Origin: Axinella damicornis
Taxonomy: Eukaryota > Porifera > Demospongiae > Axinellida > Axinellidae
Reading direction: 5' to 3'
Length of the DNA stretch: 64,000 nucleotides
NCBI GenBank assembly: GCA_963931865.1
Contig: OZ007517.1
Location: 2,154,479 to 2,218,478, forward strand
The position numbers were made by a program, and so were the translations under genes. Position 1 is the first letter of the stretch, and every line of letters starts with the position of its first letter. Under the pieces are notes generated by a model. It searched no databases and was not told where the DNA came from. It saw nothing but the letters and a program-made list of their open reading frames with translations. Shown here piece by piece: positions 1-11,855 of the stretch.

Positions 1-654
1 TTTGTCTGGAAGGTGCACCAGAGCCCAACGACAAAGGGGTTCTCAGAGAAGGCTAGGATGTCCCTCTCGAAGAACACCTGCTGCACTTGTTTCTTCATCA
101 CCATCCGGTGCTTGCTGACCTTCTTCATTGCAAAACGCTTCCGGGTCTCCTTGTGGCGTACAAGGTAGACAGCACTAGGGGAGAGAGAGAGGTGAGGAGG
201 AGGGGGGGAGGGGGGGGGGGAGGATGGGAAGGGGGCGGAGGGGAGGAGGGGAGGGGGAAGGCGGAGGGGGGAGAGGAGGGGGAAGGGGGAGAGGGGGGAA
301 AGGGGGAGGATGGGAGGGGGGGGGGGGGGGAAGAGGGGAGGGAGAGAGGGAAGGGGGAGGGGGGAGAGTAGGGGGAAGGGGGAGAGGAGGGGGAGAGGAG
401 GGAAGGGGGAAGGGGAAGGAGAGGGGGTAGAATTGACACACTCATACACACAGTCCCTTACTGTAATGTCAGATTTTGAAAGAGGTCTACTCCTGTGCAC
501 GTGCTGCGCTCACCTGTACGCTCCATTGCTGATGAGTTTGATGACGTCAAAATCTTCCTTTTGAGGCTTTGGCTCAGAGCCACTGGACTGCTTCACTAGC
601 TTGGAGAAGACACTTTTGGGGTGGAGTGCTGCTTGGATCTCTGCTCTTCGAGGG

Positions 655-751
<97 letters not shown>

Positions 752-3700
752 CGTGTGTGGTGTGGATGTGTGTATTGGGTGGTGTAATCAATACCAGCAC
801 TTATGCCACTCCATCAGCAGCCTCATTCCCAGGCCCCTTGCCCAGCTTTTCATAACTTGTAGTACGGAAAAGCGGGAAGAGTCTGGTTAGAAAGAATGGT
901 AGAGAGGGTTTGATTGTGTATGGGCACACTGGGGCTCAGAACAGCACAAACAGCGAAGGTACCAGGTATCCTGCGACACATAAACCGCCAGCGAGGGGCA
1001 ACTGTCATACACACCAAGCGTTGAACTAGTTAGTAGTTTGTTGAACAACACGCAAAACATCACCTTTTATTTTCTGATTACAGCAAGATTATGTGCCAAA
1101 CCTTTCCAACGAAAGCTGGGTGGGGGCCTGGGAACTAGGCTACTCAGAGGGTACAGTGTGGCACACAGCCCTCAATGATATTCACGCCCCAGTCGCTATG
1201 ACAGGCATGTTTGTCCAGGTGCATGCTGTACACACTACACAAACTGGTAGATGCCAACTGGTGATACTGTGGCTAGTGTTGCCTAGCAACAAGGAGGGTG
1301 CCCAGCAACAGTGAGTGTGCCGTGACTGGAGTAAACCAAGGAATGCAGTTGATGGTCAAGTTGACACTTGTATGTGATTAATTTGAGAGTTCACAGTGAT
1401 TGCTCTGGATTGTCAACAGCTTCTGTGCGTAGTGGCGGTTAACTGGTACTGCAACAAACATCATACGTACGGCTTTTCACGGGATGACAGGAATCACTGA
1501 TGAACTTCCACATGCAGTGTCACACCAGCAGGACATTAGTCCCATCAGCTGCTGCCACCAGACACACANNNNNNNNNNNNNNNNNNNNNNNNNNNNNNNN
1601 NNNNNNNNNNNNNNNNNNNNNNNNNNNNNNNNNNNNNNNNNNNNNNNNNNNNNNNNNNNNNNNNNNNNNNNNNNNNNNNNNNNNNNNNNNNNNNNNNNNN
1701 NNNNNNNNNNNNNNNNNNNNNNNNNNNNNNNNNNNNNNNNNNNNNNNNNNNNNNNNNNNNNNNNNNNNAACAGCGAGGCTTGCTATGCGTGCTATGCAAG
1801 AGATGAAAATAACTGGATAAGTTGGAATGAGGTGAGAGGATATGACAAGGTCTCGGTTCCAGACCACCTAACCTGTCAGCATAGATTCAAGCAAAGACAG
1901 TAGTAATACGACTTCAAAAAACACCGGAAGCACAATCTTTATACTACACGATAAAACCTGGCTTATTGAAAACTTTTAGCAGCTTATTTTTTTTGTTAAT
2001 ACTCCAATTACGCAAGGTATGTCTAGCTTTACGCCAGATTTAATTGAGCCAGGTGCGTTCTTTTGAAACAGCTGCAGAATTTAACAACAGTTGTAGAATG
2101 TAAATTTGAGCGATCTGCAGGAGCTACCACAGTCCTGTGAGAATGAACGCGATTGGGCCTATGAGTTGTTGCCTTGGGTGAGTAGTGTGGTAATCTCCAG
2201 TAATCTCTCCAGTAATCTCTAGTAATCTCCAGTAATCTCTAGTAATCTCCAGTAATCTCCAATTGGTGAGCTACTGCCACAGAGTTGTAATATATATGGG
2301 ACTGAGACGGGATTTTTTCTTCCTTGTCACCAGGAGTCTCCTTAATCTTACTAGTACTACATGGGAACGGGACATAGCAGGTTGCTATAGCAACTGGCCT
2401 CACCTCCACATGCACAATTGCCTGCTCAAGATTCTCTGAGAGCAGGATGAACTGCTCCTTGTTTAGCATGTTTTCTCTTGACTTGTCCAGGATCTGACGG
2501 GCATTCTCCAGAATCTGGTGGCGGGCAAAGTTGACGTTTGAGTCCGAAAACTGCAGATTTGTCTCTGAATATTTGGTGATAAAGTCCTGGAGGGAAGGGG
2601 AGGAGGCAGAAGCAGAGGGAGGGTGAGAAGGAAATGAGGACGAGAGGGAGGAAAGGGAAGAAGAGAGAGAGGAGGAGAGGGAAGGGGGTGAGGAGGAGAG
2701 GGAGGAAGAGAGGGAGGAGGAAAGGGAGGAAGAGAGGGAGGAGAAAAGGGAGGGAGTGGAGGGAAGAGGAGAGAGAGGAAGAGAGGGAGGAGAAGGGAGA
2801 GGAGAGGAGATGGAAATAAACACAGTCACAACAGAGCTCTATTCAGAAAGCAATTGCAGAGCAAGGACAATATAGCTGATGAAGTGATACCTGTAGTTTC
2901 TCTTCCATCTCTTCCTTTGCCCTGGGATACTTGTTTCTGAAGATGTTGTGGGTCGCATCCAAGTCGAGGAGAATTTCGCGAGGGGAACGCTCGGGGCTGT
3001 GAGTAGGGGAGGGTGGAGGAGGGAAAGGAGGGATGAGAAGGGAGGAAGTGAGAAGGAGGGAAAAGGGAGGAGAGAGGAAACGAGAGGGGGAAGGACAAGG
3101 AGAGGAGGAAGGAGGATAGGAGAGAAGAGGAGGGAGGAGAGGAGGGAGGAGGGGAAGAGGGGGGAGGGGCAAGGGGAGGAGGGAGGAGGGGAGGAGGGAG
3201 GAGGGGAGGATGGGAGGATGGGAGGAGGAAGCAGAACCTAAAGCAATTCCACTCGAGTTGGAAACACCAAAAAGGGCACTGGGAAGTTGGAGTGTATGAG
3301 AAAAAATGCAGCACCACCTAGCGTGTTTGTTTTTGCTGCCAAAACAGATCAACAGCCCGCATGTGCACACAAACACAAGATACCCCCCAAAAGTTTGGCA
3401 GACTCGCTCAAGTTTGTAAACAACTGACTCGGCATCAACAACAAACCACTTCCATATAAGGTTTGGCCTTGCATGCAATACCAGCTCAAAGCACACCTCA
3501 TATTGCAAGCCCATTATCTGATACACAATGTTAGTTGATGTATGCTCAGACTTGTTGATGTATGCTCAGACAGAAATGCCAACATGCCCCAAAAAACTAA
3601 GTACATGTATGGATACACACTGTGCATGCAATAACTAGTGCTTTCAACTCTTATGTAGCAGCCAAATGCAGCCTTCTGATCGGTTGAATTTTGTCGTGCA

Positions 3701-4134
3701 CCATGCACAAACACACCACCCGGCCATATGGCTACACGTGGACAATTGCTGAAGCACTTCATCCCGAAACTCAATATGCAAGTGCACATAAGAGATGCAC
3801 AGACAGTCACGTACCTGAGACTCCTGGCACGGGGTCTGCGTACTTCAACAGGTGTGCCTTCCTCGTCCACAATCACAATGTTGTTGCTGGAGTCAGTCCG
3901 CAAGTGTCTGCTCAGGAGACGGAAGTCGTCCAGCGTTGGGGTGGTCGGAAGCTGAGGAGAGGAATGTGGACAATCAGCTAACTGCATGGGAGTGGCTGGC
4001 TACCCGAGACACCAGCACTTCAGCATGGCTGATAGAGGTTCAATTTCCATGGCACGTACGTACATAAATATGTCAAGCATGGCAATTTTGGATTATGGAG
4101 CCCCTCCCTTCTCACTACACCAAGCTCCCCCCCC

Positions 4135-4171
<37 letters not shown>

Positions 4172-6808
4172 TTGGTGGATCAGTAAGTAACCCGGTGACC
4201 AGTTTCTGACAGACTGTAGGCATCAAGACACTTCAGGAGGAAAATGTGTCACTGGTTGCACCAAAAGCATTACTACACGTAGGAAATTCTGCAAATTAAA
4301 GGCGATTCTCCAGGACAACTGACTATATATGCTATCAAGCAGTTCTTAATGGTAAGAAAATATTACAGGTCGCCATATACATGTACAACTTAGGGTTGTG
4401 TACGTCCAAAGAAAGATCCCCCTCATCCATTCCACAACTCCCTCCGCTCCACAACTCCCTCCCTCCATTCCACAATTTAACAGGCAATTGGGTACCCAAT
4501 GGGCTCTCCAAATTAGTCATGTAAGTCTAGGCTGACAGAGCAGATGGGTCATGTGATGTGAGGCTATGGAGCACGTACCTGGTGGATTTGCTCATGAGAG
4601 GGGAACGACTGCAGGTCAAGAGAGAGGAACAAAATAGCAAGCCATACACAAAACAAGCTTACGCAAACTTTGAATTTTATCCATGAAGCAAACCATATCC
4701 GGACTACTACTACAACATACATGTACAACTGATCGTATGCATATGGACCCCCCCCCAATACTTACCCACCCCCTCCCGTCCCTCTTCCCTCCCTCCCTCC
4801 CTTCCCCCTTCCCGCCCCTCTACACTCCCTCGCTTCCCCCTTCCCGCCCCTCTCCACTCCCCTCCCGCCCCTCTCCACTCCCTCCCTTTCCCCCTCCCGC
4901 CTCTCTCCACTCCCTCCACCACCACCCAACTCACCGAGAGGGAAGCAGGGGAGTCCGTGGCTCCTGTTGTGTACCCAGAAGATGCCAGGGATACGACAGA
5001 CCACCGTCTTCCTCGGTCCCCCATATCAGACCTGCAAATGTTCAGCCAAGAGAGGGAATGCGACAACATAGCTGGTGGATCTCCACTCTCTGTCGTTATG
5101 GTACACATACATGTATCATGGCATCCTACCCACTCCGACTCAGCACAAACATTTACTCCTCAAGTGAATACTATCCCCAAATATACAGCACTCAAGTGTG
5201 GCCTATTCATATTCAACACGACCGCACGAAGCTCGATCTTCAGACAGCGTGCTACGTTGTTGACTATGAAATAAACTAAACTGCTCGCAGCAAGAAAAAA
5301 AAACAGTTGTTTATATGGAGAAGATATCGACTTTGTTCCGCGAAGTTTACATAAGGCAAAAGACTATCAACATCAAACTCAACTGCTCACAGCAAGCAAA
5401 AGTGATGGTTGCTTATACGGAAGAAGATATAGTCTGCAAAGTTTACATATGGAAAAAAAACATTTCATAAACAAACCGAAGGTTGTTCATGTGGAGTAAA
5501 CAAGGCACGAACAAACAGTAGGGTTTTGGGTTGTATTTCATAAACAACCATAACAAAGAGAAAATGTTTTCCTTCCCAGACACACACACACACACCTCCT
5601 TCCTGCAGTGAACCTTTCAAAGTTTGAGCCAACTACAGAGGGAGACCACGTCCTTGGACTCCCCCAGCCTGTGAGGTGGTAGGAGGGAGAGGGGGGAAAG
5701 AGGAGAGAGAAAAGAAGAGGGGAAGAAGGGGAGATGAGAGGGGAGAGAGGAGGGATAGAAAGGGAGAGGAACAAGTGGAAGAGAAAGAAGAGGGTGGGGA
5801 AGAGGGTGAAAGGAGGGAGGGAGAAGGGGAAGGAGAGAGGAGGAAAGAGAGAGGAGAGAAGACAAGAATCCATTGAGATACATTCAGCAGGAAGTAACAA
5901 GGAAGCTCTGAAATGCTAATTGGATACATAATAATGCTCACAAGAGGTGTGTGTGTGTGTTTGTGTGCATGTGTGTGTGCGTGCATGTGTGTGTGTGCAT
6001 GCATGTGTGCATGTGTGTGTACCTGGGATATCACCAGGGGAGGGGGAAGAGATACGAGGTGAGCCAGGGGACCTGGGGTAGTTCAGACTCTGAGCTCGCA
6101 TGGGAATCCTAACAGAAAGAGAAAGAGAACGGGCAAACACAATACCACTATCAGTTCCTGGAAGAGCAACAGACAACACTGAAACTGAGGTTGTTTACAT
6201 GAAAGAGGAGGTAGGGAGCAGAGGGAGCACGTCAGGTGCAGCCACTCTATGGGAGCCAACACATCACATGACAACAGCTACCACAAGCTGGTGCTTCCCT
6301 GGAGAGACTTTCAATGAAACCCTGATCTTACCTTAGACTGTCTCTTCTTATGGGTTCGGCTATTTCCTCTTCATAGCTGTCCTCGGGGCTGAGTAGATTC
6401 TGGCGGAGAGAAGGGATTTATTGATTGGGTTAGATTGTTTTCCCATAGCAATCTCGTTTACTGAAGACTCACTCCCTCGCACGTCCACAAATGCATCGAC
6501 GTACACCCCCCCCCCCCCCCCACACACACACACACACACCCTCTCCCACATGCTCTCTGCCTCCCTCCAAGACTCACGTTCCTGGCCAAGGCCGGGTCTG
6601 ACTTCCCCAAAGTGTTCTTCTTGTATCGTGACAGGCTAGGCTTGGACCCAGGTGCCACCGGTTGCCTCCGCTGTATGGTAGAGGACCGCTGTTGTTTTGT
6701 GCTGTGCGCAAAAGAACGTATAGGAGAGGCTCGTGTTGGAGATTGCATCATGGCCTGATGGAACTTGAAGTTGGGTGGCAGGGTCTTGTTGAAATCATCA
6801 TTGTCAGA
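1..6808 (-). CDS. MAST: MAST-family Ser/Thr protein kinase, N-terminal part (runs off the left edge)
   Basis: Partial gene for an AGC-type kinase of the microtubule-associated Ser/Thr family. Exons on the minus strand, in transcript order: 6578-6808, 6332-6399, 6023-6108, 5596-5668, 4935-5031, 4579-4608, 3815-3951, 2891-2996, 2404-2586, 514-654, and 174 to beyond position 1. All junctions are GT-AG and visible phases agree. Family landmarks: [14 protein letters not shown] (exon 4935-5031), a SPERSP motif followed by the MAST DUF1908 helical region (2404-2996), then [13 protein letters not shown] opening the kinase domain and [18 protein letters not shown] with the catalytic lysine. The family usually continues with the rest of the kinase and a PDZ domain, which would lie left of the window. 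About 70 residues of DUF1908 between the 2404 and 514 exons are not found and probably lie in or near the N gap. The codon split over the last junction encodes Ser where the family has Gly in the glycine loop. Assignment to a numbered MAST paralogue is not possible. Confidence 0.93.
179..430. repeat. Polypurine minisatellite upstream of a MAST kinase exon
   Basis: G/A-only stretch (GGGGGA, GGAGG units) on the plus strand, therefore a 250-base polypyrimidine tract on the MAST transcript strand, ending 5 bases before the exon boundary at 174. Confidence 0.95.
657..750. repeat. (GT)n microsatellite abutting a MAST exon
   Basis: About 94 bp of GT on the plus strand, CA on the transcript strand, ending in the acceptor ATAG of exon 514-654. 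Confidence 0.95.
1569..1768. other. Assembly gap (200 N)
   Basis: Exactly 200 unspecified bases, the conventional size for a scaffold gap of unknown length. It falls between the MAST exons at 2404-2586 and 514-654, where roughly 70 residues of the conserved DUF1908 region are missing from the readable sequence. Confidence 0.98.
2187..2263. repeat. AGTAATCTC tandem repeat (copy A)
   Basis: Units of 10-12 bp (AGTAATCTCC, AGTAATCTCTCC). The same unit forms a longer array at 23580-23760, in ORC1 intron 7. Confidence 0.9.
2588..2815. repeat. Polypurine minisatellite before MAST exon 2404-2586
   Basis: GAGGGAGGA-type repeats on the plus strand; C/T-rich on the transcript strand and running into the CCTCCAG acceptor. 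Confidence 0.9.
3003..3235. repeat. Polypurine minisatellite before MAST exon 2891-2996
   Basis: [15 protein letters not shown] repeats; on the transcript strand a 230-base polypyrimidine tract starting a few bases upstream of the exon. Confidence 0.9.
4747..4928. repeat. C/T minisatellite 3' of MAST exon 4935-5031
   Basis: CCCGCCCCTCTCCACTCCC units. Here the tract follows the donor, so it is purine-rich on the transcript strand. Confidence 0.9.
5678..5865. repeat. Polypurine tract before MAST exon 5596-5668
   Basis: G/A-rich (GAGAGGGGAGAGAGGA); on the transcript strand it is C/T-rich and begins about 10 bases upstream of the exon. Confidence 0.85.
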
Positions 6809-6809
6809 C

Positions 6810-6878
6810 TGTGTGTGTGTGCGTGCGTGTGTGTGTGTGTGTGCGTGTGCGTGTGTGTGTGTGCATGCGTGTGTGTAC
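6810..6878. repeat. (GT)n microsatellite before MAST exon 6578-6808
   Basis: CA on the transcript strand, running directly into the CACAG acceptor at the exon boundary. Confidence 0.9.
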
Positions 6879-7127
6879 AAGTATGAGGGTGACAGCATCA
6901 TGGTACTGAGAGGGGGGCCAGGTGGATTGTCATAGTCACACGTATCACACACCCGGTAATATAGACACCCCAGGGGCCTAAAGTGTCCCCTGATTAGGGA
7001 GGTGCCCTCATTTCAGGCAGAAAATAATTATATGAGTTGGAGCTTGGTCAAGTATCCTAATTAGGGACGGGTTCTTAATTCAAGGGTGACCTTTAGGAAG
7101 GGCTCACTATAGGCACCAGGGGGGAGA

Positions 7128-7225
7128 CAGGTGATTGTCACATGTCCCCAAGTGATTATCACATGTCCCCAAGTGATTGTCACATGTCCCCAAGTGATTG
7201 TCACATGTCCCCAAGTGATTGTTAG
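7128..7225. repeat. 20-bp minisatellite (GTGATTGTCACATGTCCCCA)
   Basis: About five head-to-tail copies; copy 2 carries ATTATC instead of ATTGTC. Non-coding, in the presumed first MAST intron. Confidence 0.9.
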
Positions 7226-7904
7226 ATTGTAGAAATCACAGATGCCAGCGATGCAGCAGCTATATCGGTTCCCAATCAGTGTACTGGTTCCCAATCAGTG
7301 TTCCAGTCCCTCCCACACCAAATGAGAGTACGTGCAAAGTGTTGTACACAAGCAAACCACACTAGCCAGGAATGAGTGCCTTCCTTGAATGACCAATTAG
7401 CAGAATCTCCGCAGGAAAAAACAAACAGCCATTCTTGCACACAAGTACATGTGTTCCTGATCAGGATTAATTACGAGTACATTATTATGAACATTTGCGT
7501 CTTCCTATTGGCAGCCATTGCTCACTTCAAACACCCCATCAGTACGCTAATTGGGGCAAGCACCGCAAGGTACACATATAAGCTACGTGGAACAGTGTGC
7601 GAAACTACGTTCAGGTTGCTATTGGCAACCACATGATGATGGATATCTTTCAGAGTCACACACACTAAATCTCACGGGGGGGGGGGGGGGTTTGCTCAAA
7701 CTCGCCCAACTAAAGATGTGAATAAACAACTGCTGATAGTTGCTTATGTCATTCATTATATTTGTTTACAAGATCATGTGCAAGCTCGGCTAAGGTCTAC
7801 CCAGACATGAATGCAATCACATGGTTCAGATTAATGGGAATAAAGTGTTAATGAATAATTGCAATGGAATTACAGCCTCAGAAAACTATTCATACATGGT
7901 AAGG

Positions 7905-8370
7905 AGAAGAATGAAAGAGATGAATGGGAGGAGGAGGGGGAGGTGGGGGGGGGGGGGGGGGGGGGGATTGACGGAGGAGATGGGACGTAAGAGAGGGAGG
8001 AGGGGAAAGAACGGGCAGAAGTGGAGAGGGAGGAAATGGGAGGCAAGAGAGGGAGAGGGAGGGGAGGAAGTCGGGAGGGGAGGGGAGGGAACGGGAGGAA
8101 GTCGGGAGGGGAGGGAACGGGAGGAAGTCGGGAGGGGAGGGGAGGGGAGGGAACGGGAGGAAGTCGGGAGGGGAGGGGAGGGAACGGGAGGAAGTCGGGA
8201 GAGGAAAGAACAGGTGGCAGTGGAGAGGAGTGGGGGAGGGGTAAGAATGGATTGAAGTGGAGAGGAGAAGGCGGCGGAGAACGGGTTGAAGTGGAGAGGG
8301 GAGGGGGAGGGTGGAAGTGGAGAGGGGATGGTTGGCAAGAGAGAGTCCCGAGGGAGGGGGAGGGGAAAAA
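7905..8370. repeat. Long polypurine minisatellite
   Basis: About 460 bp of G/A-rich units, notably GGGAACGGGAGGAAGTCGGG repeats between 8085 and 8205. A pure G run of about 23 bp is near 7944. Not next to any exon found. Confidence 0.9.
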
Positions 8371-8878
8371 AGTGTTCTCTAAGTTTCCATTCTATTGAAC
8401 TCCCATCAGTAACAAGCAGAGGCAGCCTAGCAGACCATTGTTTGTCATTCTAGCTGCACATAGAGCAATTTGTAGAACAATTGGAGCCAACAATCGCCCC
8501 AGACCACAAACACCCTACTACAGGACATTTTTGTACCTGACCATAAATGGAAGCATCTATTCTTAGCGGATAGAATCCTCTCACACATACACAGGCACAC
8601 ACAAGGTAGCCCAAGAAGGCACCTATCATCAACATGGCAGCTGCCATGTGTGTGACACAACAGTGCTCAACCAAAGCCGTGGTTTGTAATGACAGCTCAT
8701 TATCGGGTGGGAAGCAAGGAGCTAGTCCTGCCAAGTAGGCTGGAAATCTGAGCTTCCCACACAAACACATGGCCCTTCATGTTCCCGTACATATTAGGGC
8801 ATTGTACAACATACGTGTGACCACACTGTCACAGTCGGTGTCGGTGATCAACCATGTTCCCGAGTTAGAGCCTAAGGT

Positions 8879-8930
8879 TAGCCTCATTCCAAGGCACTCG
8901 GTAATTACCGAGCGCCTGGGAACGAGGCTA
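8879..8930. mobile_element. Mini foldback element, TAGCCTC family, with 10-bp TSD
   Basis: A 52-bp near-palindrome TAGCCTCATTCC ... GGAACGAGGCTA flanked by perfect direct repeats AGCCTAAGGT (8869-8878, 8931-8940). The centre CTCGGTAATTACCGAG is itself palindromic. Confidence 0.85.
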
Positions 8931-9121
8931 AGCCTAAGGTACACTGAGAAATCCAGGAGGAAGACATACATGTACCCGAAGATGACTGATCGACTGGGAG
9001 AAAAGCCCTCTACGCCAACCTTAGATATACCGACCAACCCAGCTCTTGTCCACCCATCCACACCTCAAGTACACAATGTGTTGTGATACGAGTCAAATGC
9101 CAGTTACAAGGACGTGCTCCC

Positions 9122-9454
9122 AGTTGGGGTCCACTAGTGTTGAAAACCAGTACATAAGAGTTGGGGTCCACCAGTGTTGAAAACCAGTACATAAGAGTTG
9201 GGGTCCACCAGTGTTGAAAACCAGTACATAAGAGTTGGGGTCCACCAGTGTTGAAAACCAGTACATAAGAGTTGGGGTCCACTAGCGTTGAAAACCAGTA
9301 CATAAGAGTTGGGGTCCACTAGTGTTGAAAACCAGTACATAAGAGTTGGGGTCCACTAGTGTTGAAAACCAGTACATAAGAGTTGGGGTCCACTAGCGTT
9401 GAAAACCAGTACATAAGAGTTGGGGTCCACCAGTGTTGAAAACCAGTACATAAG
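9122..9454. repeat. 37-bp minisatellite, exactly nine copies
   Basis: 333 bp made of nine copies of AGTTGGGGTCCACTAGTGTT + GAAAACCAGTACATAAG. Variants are limited to CACTAG/CACCAG and GTGTT/GCGTT. The high identity implies recent expansion. Non-coding. Confidence 0.97.
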
Positions 9455-9620
9455 TTAGGGAGTGACCCAGGTGTTGACTGTCAAATTATTCCCAGAACAG
9501 GAAGTGCTACAGGAAGTGCCACCGGAAGTGCCACCGAGTCTTTACTACCTTACACATGGCTTCTGTATTGGAACAATGAAAGCTCTAATAATTCCCACCA
9601 GGATGCAAGCTGTTCCTGAC

Positions 9621-9905
9621 TTTAACCTCCCAACTACGTTCCCCTTCCCACAGGTGCAGCTGTTCCACTTTAACCTCCCAACTACGTTCCCCTTCCCACA
9701 GGTGCAGCTGTTCCACTTTACCCTCCCAACTAGGTTCCCCTTCCCACAGGACCAGCTGTTCCACTTTACCCTCCCAACTAGGTTCCACTTCCCACAGGAC
9801 CAGCTGTTCCACTTTACCCTCCCAACTAGGTTCCCCTTCCCACAGGACCAGCTGTTCCACTTTAACCTCCCAACTAGGTTCCCCTTCCCACAGGACCAGC
9901 TGTGC
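9621..9905. repeat. 48-bp minisatellite, six copies
   Basis: Units start at 9621, 9669, 9717, 9765, 9813 and 9861 (TTTAACCTCCCAACTACGTT ... CAGCTGTTCCAC). The unit is a multiple of three, so frames stay open on both strands; no other coding evidence. Confidence 0.95.
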
Positions 9906-9999
9906 TACTGCTACCTCTACTACAAGTGACATCAGCAGAGCATCGGCCACTTGGTCCAGTCATTTTGCTGCTTCCTACACGTAGCGAGCTAGCAGCCAC

Positions 10000-11621
10000 A
10001 GGAGTGGCGCTCATAAGCTCCTGGTAGCTACCAACCTACTGCAGGGACTATACAGCCACAGCTTGGTGTGGTAGCCCCCACGAAATTTCAGTCCTGAATA
10101 CAAGTGACAGTGTCACCCCACACAATTTGCGAATGGGTCATTCAGGGCATCGTACGTGTGAGTAGGCAGACGGAGTTGTGTGGGGATCTTGCAAAAAGGC
10201 ATGAATCACACAGCAGCAATAAAGTCTTGTTTCAGTCCTGGATTTTTGCAGGTGGACTGTTGGTTCCCGTAGCGCTGTGCAACCCAGGTAAGATATCTCA
10301 AGCAGTTGAGAGACATAGCCACTAACGTCTCCACTACACTGACCCACACGTGTCAAATCTACTACCTGACTCGTTTAATCAATAACATTTAGTTCACTGT
10401 AACAGTGAAAGGGTTAAAGTTGCAGAACTTGAGTTGCATGCTAACCACCAAAGAGTGCACTTTGAACCTGTCCAGTTGGTGAGTTGCAGGCTAACCACCA
10501 AAGTTTGCACTTTGACCTGTCTAGTTGCATGCTCAGGTAGGTTGGGCATGACAATATTCCAGGTATGAAAAAATTTCATTGTGCAAGATCTCTGCAAGAC
10601 GAGGCACGAAGTTTAACAGAGCAAAGAATGCTAGCTCCCACACGGCGAGGTATGGGCTGATGCATATTCACAGCAGTGAACCTTCAGCCACACAAGCAAC
10701 AATGATATTCACGATCCTAGTTAAGGACATGTCCTCATTCCAGATGTCTAGCAAACTCAATTACTGTAGGTATTAATGATTTACAGTAAACATGCATACT
10801 GAGCATTTCAGGCCGCTTTGTCCGAGATCCATTCAAGAAGGTAGTGCATGTGCGCGCTTACATGCAAGTATGGCCTATGGAAATGGCCTTTGCACTTGAA
10901 GCCCGAGCTGCGAGTTATAAATTACTGCGTGCTCGACATTTTTCATGCCAAATTAGTAGCCAAGCGATTACATTATGTTGTCACATAAATTATGCAGATA
11001 CAAATTAATGTATGCTACTGTATGCCTAGTTTCAATATGTACCTCTTCAATTTCAAGTATCAAAAGTACGTTAAAAAAACCTTGCATAAAAAGACAAAAT
11101 TACACGGCCACAACTCGGAGTAACAAGAGAAGTGCTGATGTCTCTACTCAACATGTTTGTAAAATCAGCTTTATTGTTGAACTGTCAGATGTATTGATCT
11201 TGGGTTGCCGATATGTCTACCAATACGCCTACTATTTCATGACACATATCATGATATACAACAAACTTTAGGAGGTATCACCCAGCCCTCAGTATCGGCA
11301 AGGGTGTATCGAGCCGCCAAAGGTGCCCTTGGTATCGGAATAGGCGCCTATACTGATGCTATGTAAGGGCTGAGTAATGGTAGACATAGTTATCGCCAGC
11401 ACAGATACATACTTGGCTCAAGAGCAAATACAAAATCAAATGCTAACATTTTGAAGCATTCACAAAAGGTTCCTCATTTCTAGTCACATGATCTTCAACC
11501 AATCAGACGACAGTGTGTTTATGTACTCATGTCCACGTGTTTGATCCACAGTCAGAAAGTGACCACGTGGGGAAGGACGTGACCATGTGATGTTTGCAGC
11601 GAATTTATGCATCAACCGATG

Positions 11622-11655
<34 letters not shown>

Positions 11656-11821
11656 CTTGGTTTGCCACACCCCATTTTTGACCCCTAATAGAAAAACTGT
11701 TAAAAGCACTTGTCCTTAACAATTATGCTCAATTGTCCTTGTGCCTCATTTCACGTCAGTGATTTGCATAGTGAAAGAGCTAAGCCGCCTCTGTATTCAA
11801 GGGCGGGCAGCAACGATTCAC

Positions 11822-11855
<34 letters not shown>

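Noticed and set aside
125..451. Proline/serine-rich and glycine-rich ORFs in polypurine tracts (also 7821-8398, 52419-53011, 55619-56151)
   Set aside because: Translations of low-complexity DNA, open in several frames.
9010..9340. Minus-strand ORF of repeated CTGFQHWWTP
   Set aside because: A 37-bp unit shifts frame each copy; the open frame is chance translation of the minisatellite.
9585..9950. Repeat-protein-like ORFs on both strands over the 48-bp minisatellite
   Set aside because: A 48-bp unit is a multiple of three and keeps any frame open; both strands are equally open and no flanking exon structure exists.
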